From contig NC_092520.1 of assembly GCF_037038585.1 (NCBI RefSeq), positions 1,765,001 to 1,829,000 on the forward strand: a stretch of DNA of 64,000 nt, given 5' to 3'. How positions within the stretch are numbered: the stretch's first letter is position 1; each line of letters starts with the position of its first letter. The notes beneath the pieces are model-generated. The model searched no databases. It had not been told where the DNA came from and saw nothing but the letters and a program-made list of their open reading frames with translations. Below are positions 62,863 to 64,000 of the stretch, one piece after another. This DNA is from Patagioenas fasciata (Eukaryota; Chordata; Aves; Columbiformes; Columbidae). The position numbers and the translations under genes are program-made.

Positions 62863-64000
62863 TGAAGATGTGGATCATGTCCATAGATGGCACGCTCTTC
62901 AGCTTTGGGCACAAAGGGCAAGGATTCATCTCACCAAGCTTTGGGTGCTCTCCACACCGTGTGCGCTGGTCCTCCTGTGTCCTCGTTGAACATTCTTTTA
63001 GCCCAGTTCTGACTGTCATCATTTAAGAGTTCCTCACACTCTATCAGAACACGTAGGTCCCCAGGCAACAGATGCTTTTCTCTCTATTTGCTGTTGGAAA
63101 GCCGCAGTTACAGAACTAGAGGCCAGTAACCAGACTCCTAAGGTAAGATCAGAGTAGCTCTAAAGGACTGAGAAAAATACACCAGTTCCTTCATCTAAGG
63201 AACACAGCTCCCAAGCATCCCCTTTACTTTCGGAGGGACCAAAGAAATAACACACACGGCACCAAATCCATCATCTTCTATAAAGATTTTAACATTTAAA
63301 GGGAAACATCCAAAACCTCATGTAATTTAAACAACACAACCAAGACAGGTGACGTTACATACAAACAAATTAATCAAGACAGCTCAAAGAAACGATCTAT
63401 CCCCCAAATCTTCTCTCTCTATTTCAGGATGGTGGCTACTTGCCTACTGATGAATAACACGAACAAGAGACAGAGTCAACTGGTGAAGAGAAGCGTTCAG
63501 AGCTGCTTGTGTGTCCATGATGCAACAAGTGCTGAAAGTGAAGGATGTGCTCATGGATCGAGATAAATTGTTTTGATACTCTCAGAAAACTGGACATGGA
63601 TGTACCCAAATCACTGGGAACTGGGCAGAATTACACCTGGCACTGATTCTTTTCTGAGCTTCTTGGATTATAGCCAGATTCCAAATAGAAAGTCTTAACT
63701 ATCCTCATCCTAATACCGAAAGAAAATGGTCTTTCTTCACCTGAACCCAGTGCTGTGGTAGTGAAATGAATACATGGGCAGTTTAGATGACAGGAACAAT
63801 GCAGGTAACAAGTAGAACAACCATTAAGCAGTAAATGCCTGGCAAACAGCAAATACCTTTCTAACTAAAAGAAGTGGTCCATGGGGAAAAGGGACATTTT
63901 GGGGGATGCAGTACCGAGGAGGAGATGCGTTGCATTATGGAAATGCCCGTTTATCTTCTCTAAGGGAATTTGGGGAATGAGCTCAGGAACAGCCAACCAT
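62863..64000. other. unassigned DNA to the window end
   Basis: No exon, RNA or repeat family recognised on either strand. Confidence 0.35.

Overview
The window is bird nuclear DNA, probably from a gene-dense microchromosome. More than forty 5'-truncated CR1 LINE copies, the dominant avian retrotransposon, are scattered through it. GC-rich minisatellites are abundant, introns are short, and two vertebrate genes can be rebuilt exon by exon on the minus strand. I see no bacterial-type operons, CRISPR arrays, LTR retroviruses or tRNA/rRNA genes. WDR73 sits on human 15q25 (chicken chromosome 10 from general knowledge), but I cannot confirm the chromosome from the sequence.

Layout. 1-600: candidate 3' end of a plus-strand gene, with a 20-bp minisatellite. 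1.1-5.3 kb: CR1 patchwork. 6,077-12,769 (minus): WDR73, eight exons, 377 codons plus stop, with a GC-rich promoter and a CRE palindrome. 13.07-13.93 kb: A/T-only low-complexity block. 14-21 kb: CR1 copies and unassigned DNA. 21.35-22.40 kb: first 21-bp minisatellite. 23,005-51,239 (minus): a complete ADAM gene. I place 21 exons whose phases all agree and which total 2,322 nt, or 773 residues plus stop. They encode, in order, a signal peptide, prodomain, metalloprotease-like, disintegrin, cysteine-rich and EGF-like domains, a transmembrane segment and a basic tail. Most of these exons are too short to appear as long ORFs and were found by splice-site and family-motif reading. 51.7-53.2 kb: CCCAT satellite just upstream of the ADAM signal exon. 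53.8-61 kb: CR1 and unassigned DNA. 61.6-62.57 kb (minus): an olfactory receptor pseudogene. 62.9-64 kb: nothing identified.

Main points. The ADAM has HGIGH where active family members have HExGH, so the catalytic Glu is lost while the zinc-ligand histidines remain; it reads as a pseudoprotease. A 2.3-kb 21-bp minisatellite begins six bases inside the intron after that very exon, and its unit resembles the exon-intron junction itself, so it may have grown from the splice donor and now presents about a hundred donor-like GTGA sites. CR1 insertions lie unusually close to splice sites in both genes. Two CR1 copies carry a shared upstream block of tandem AAAATGGCGGC (YY1-like) monomers.
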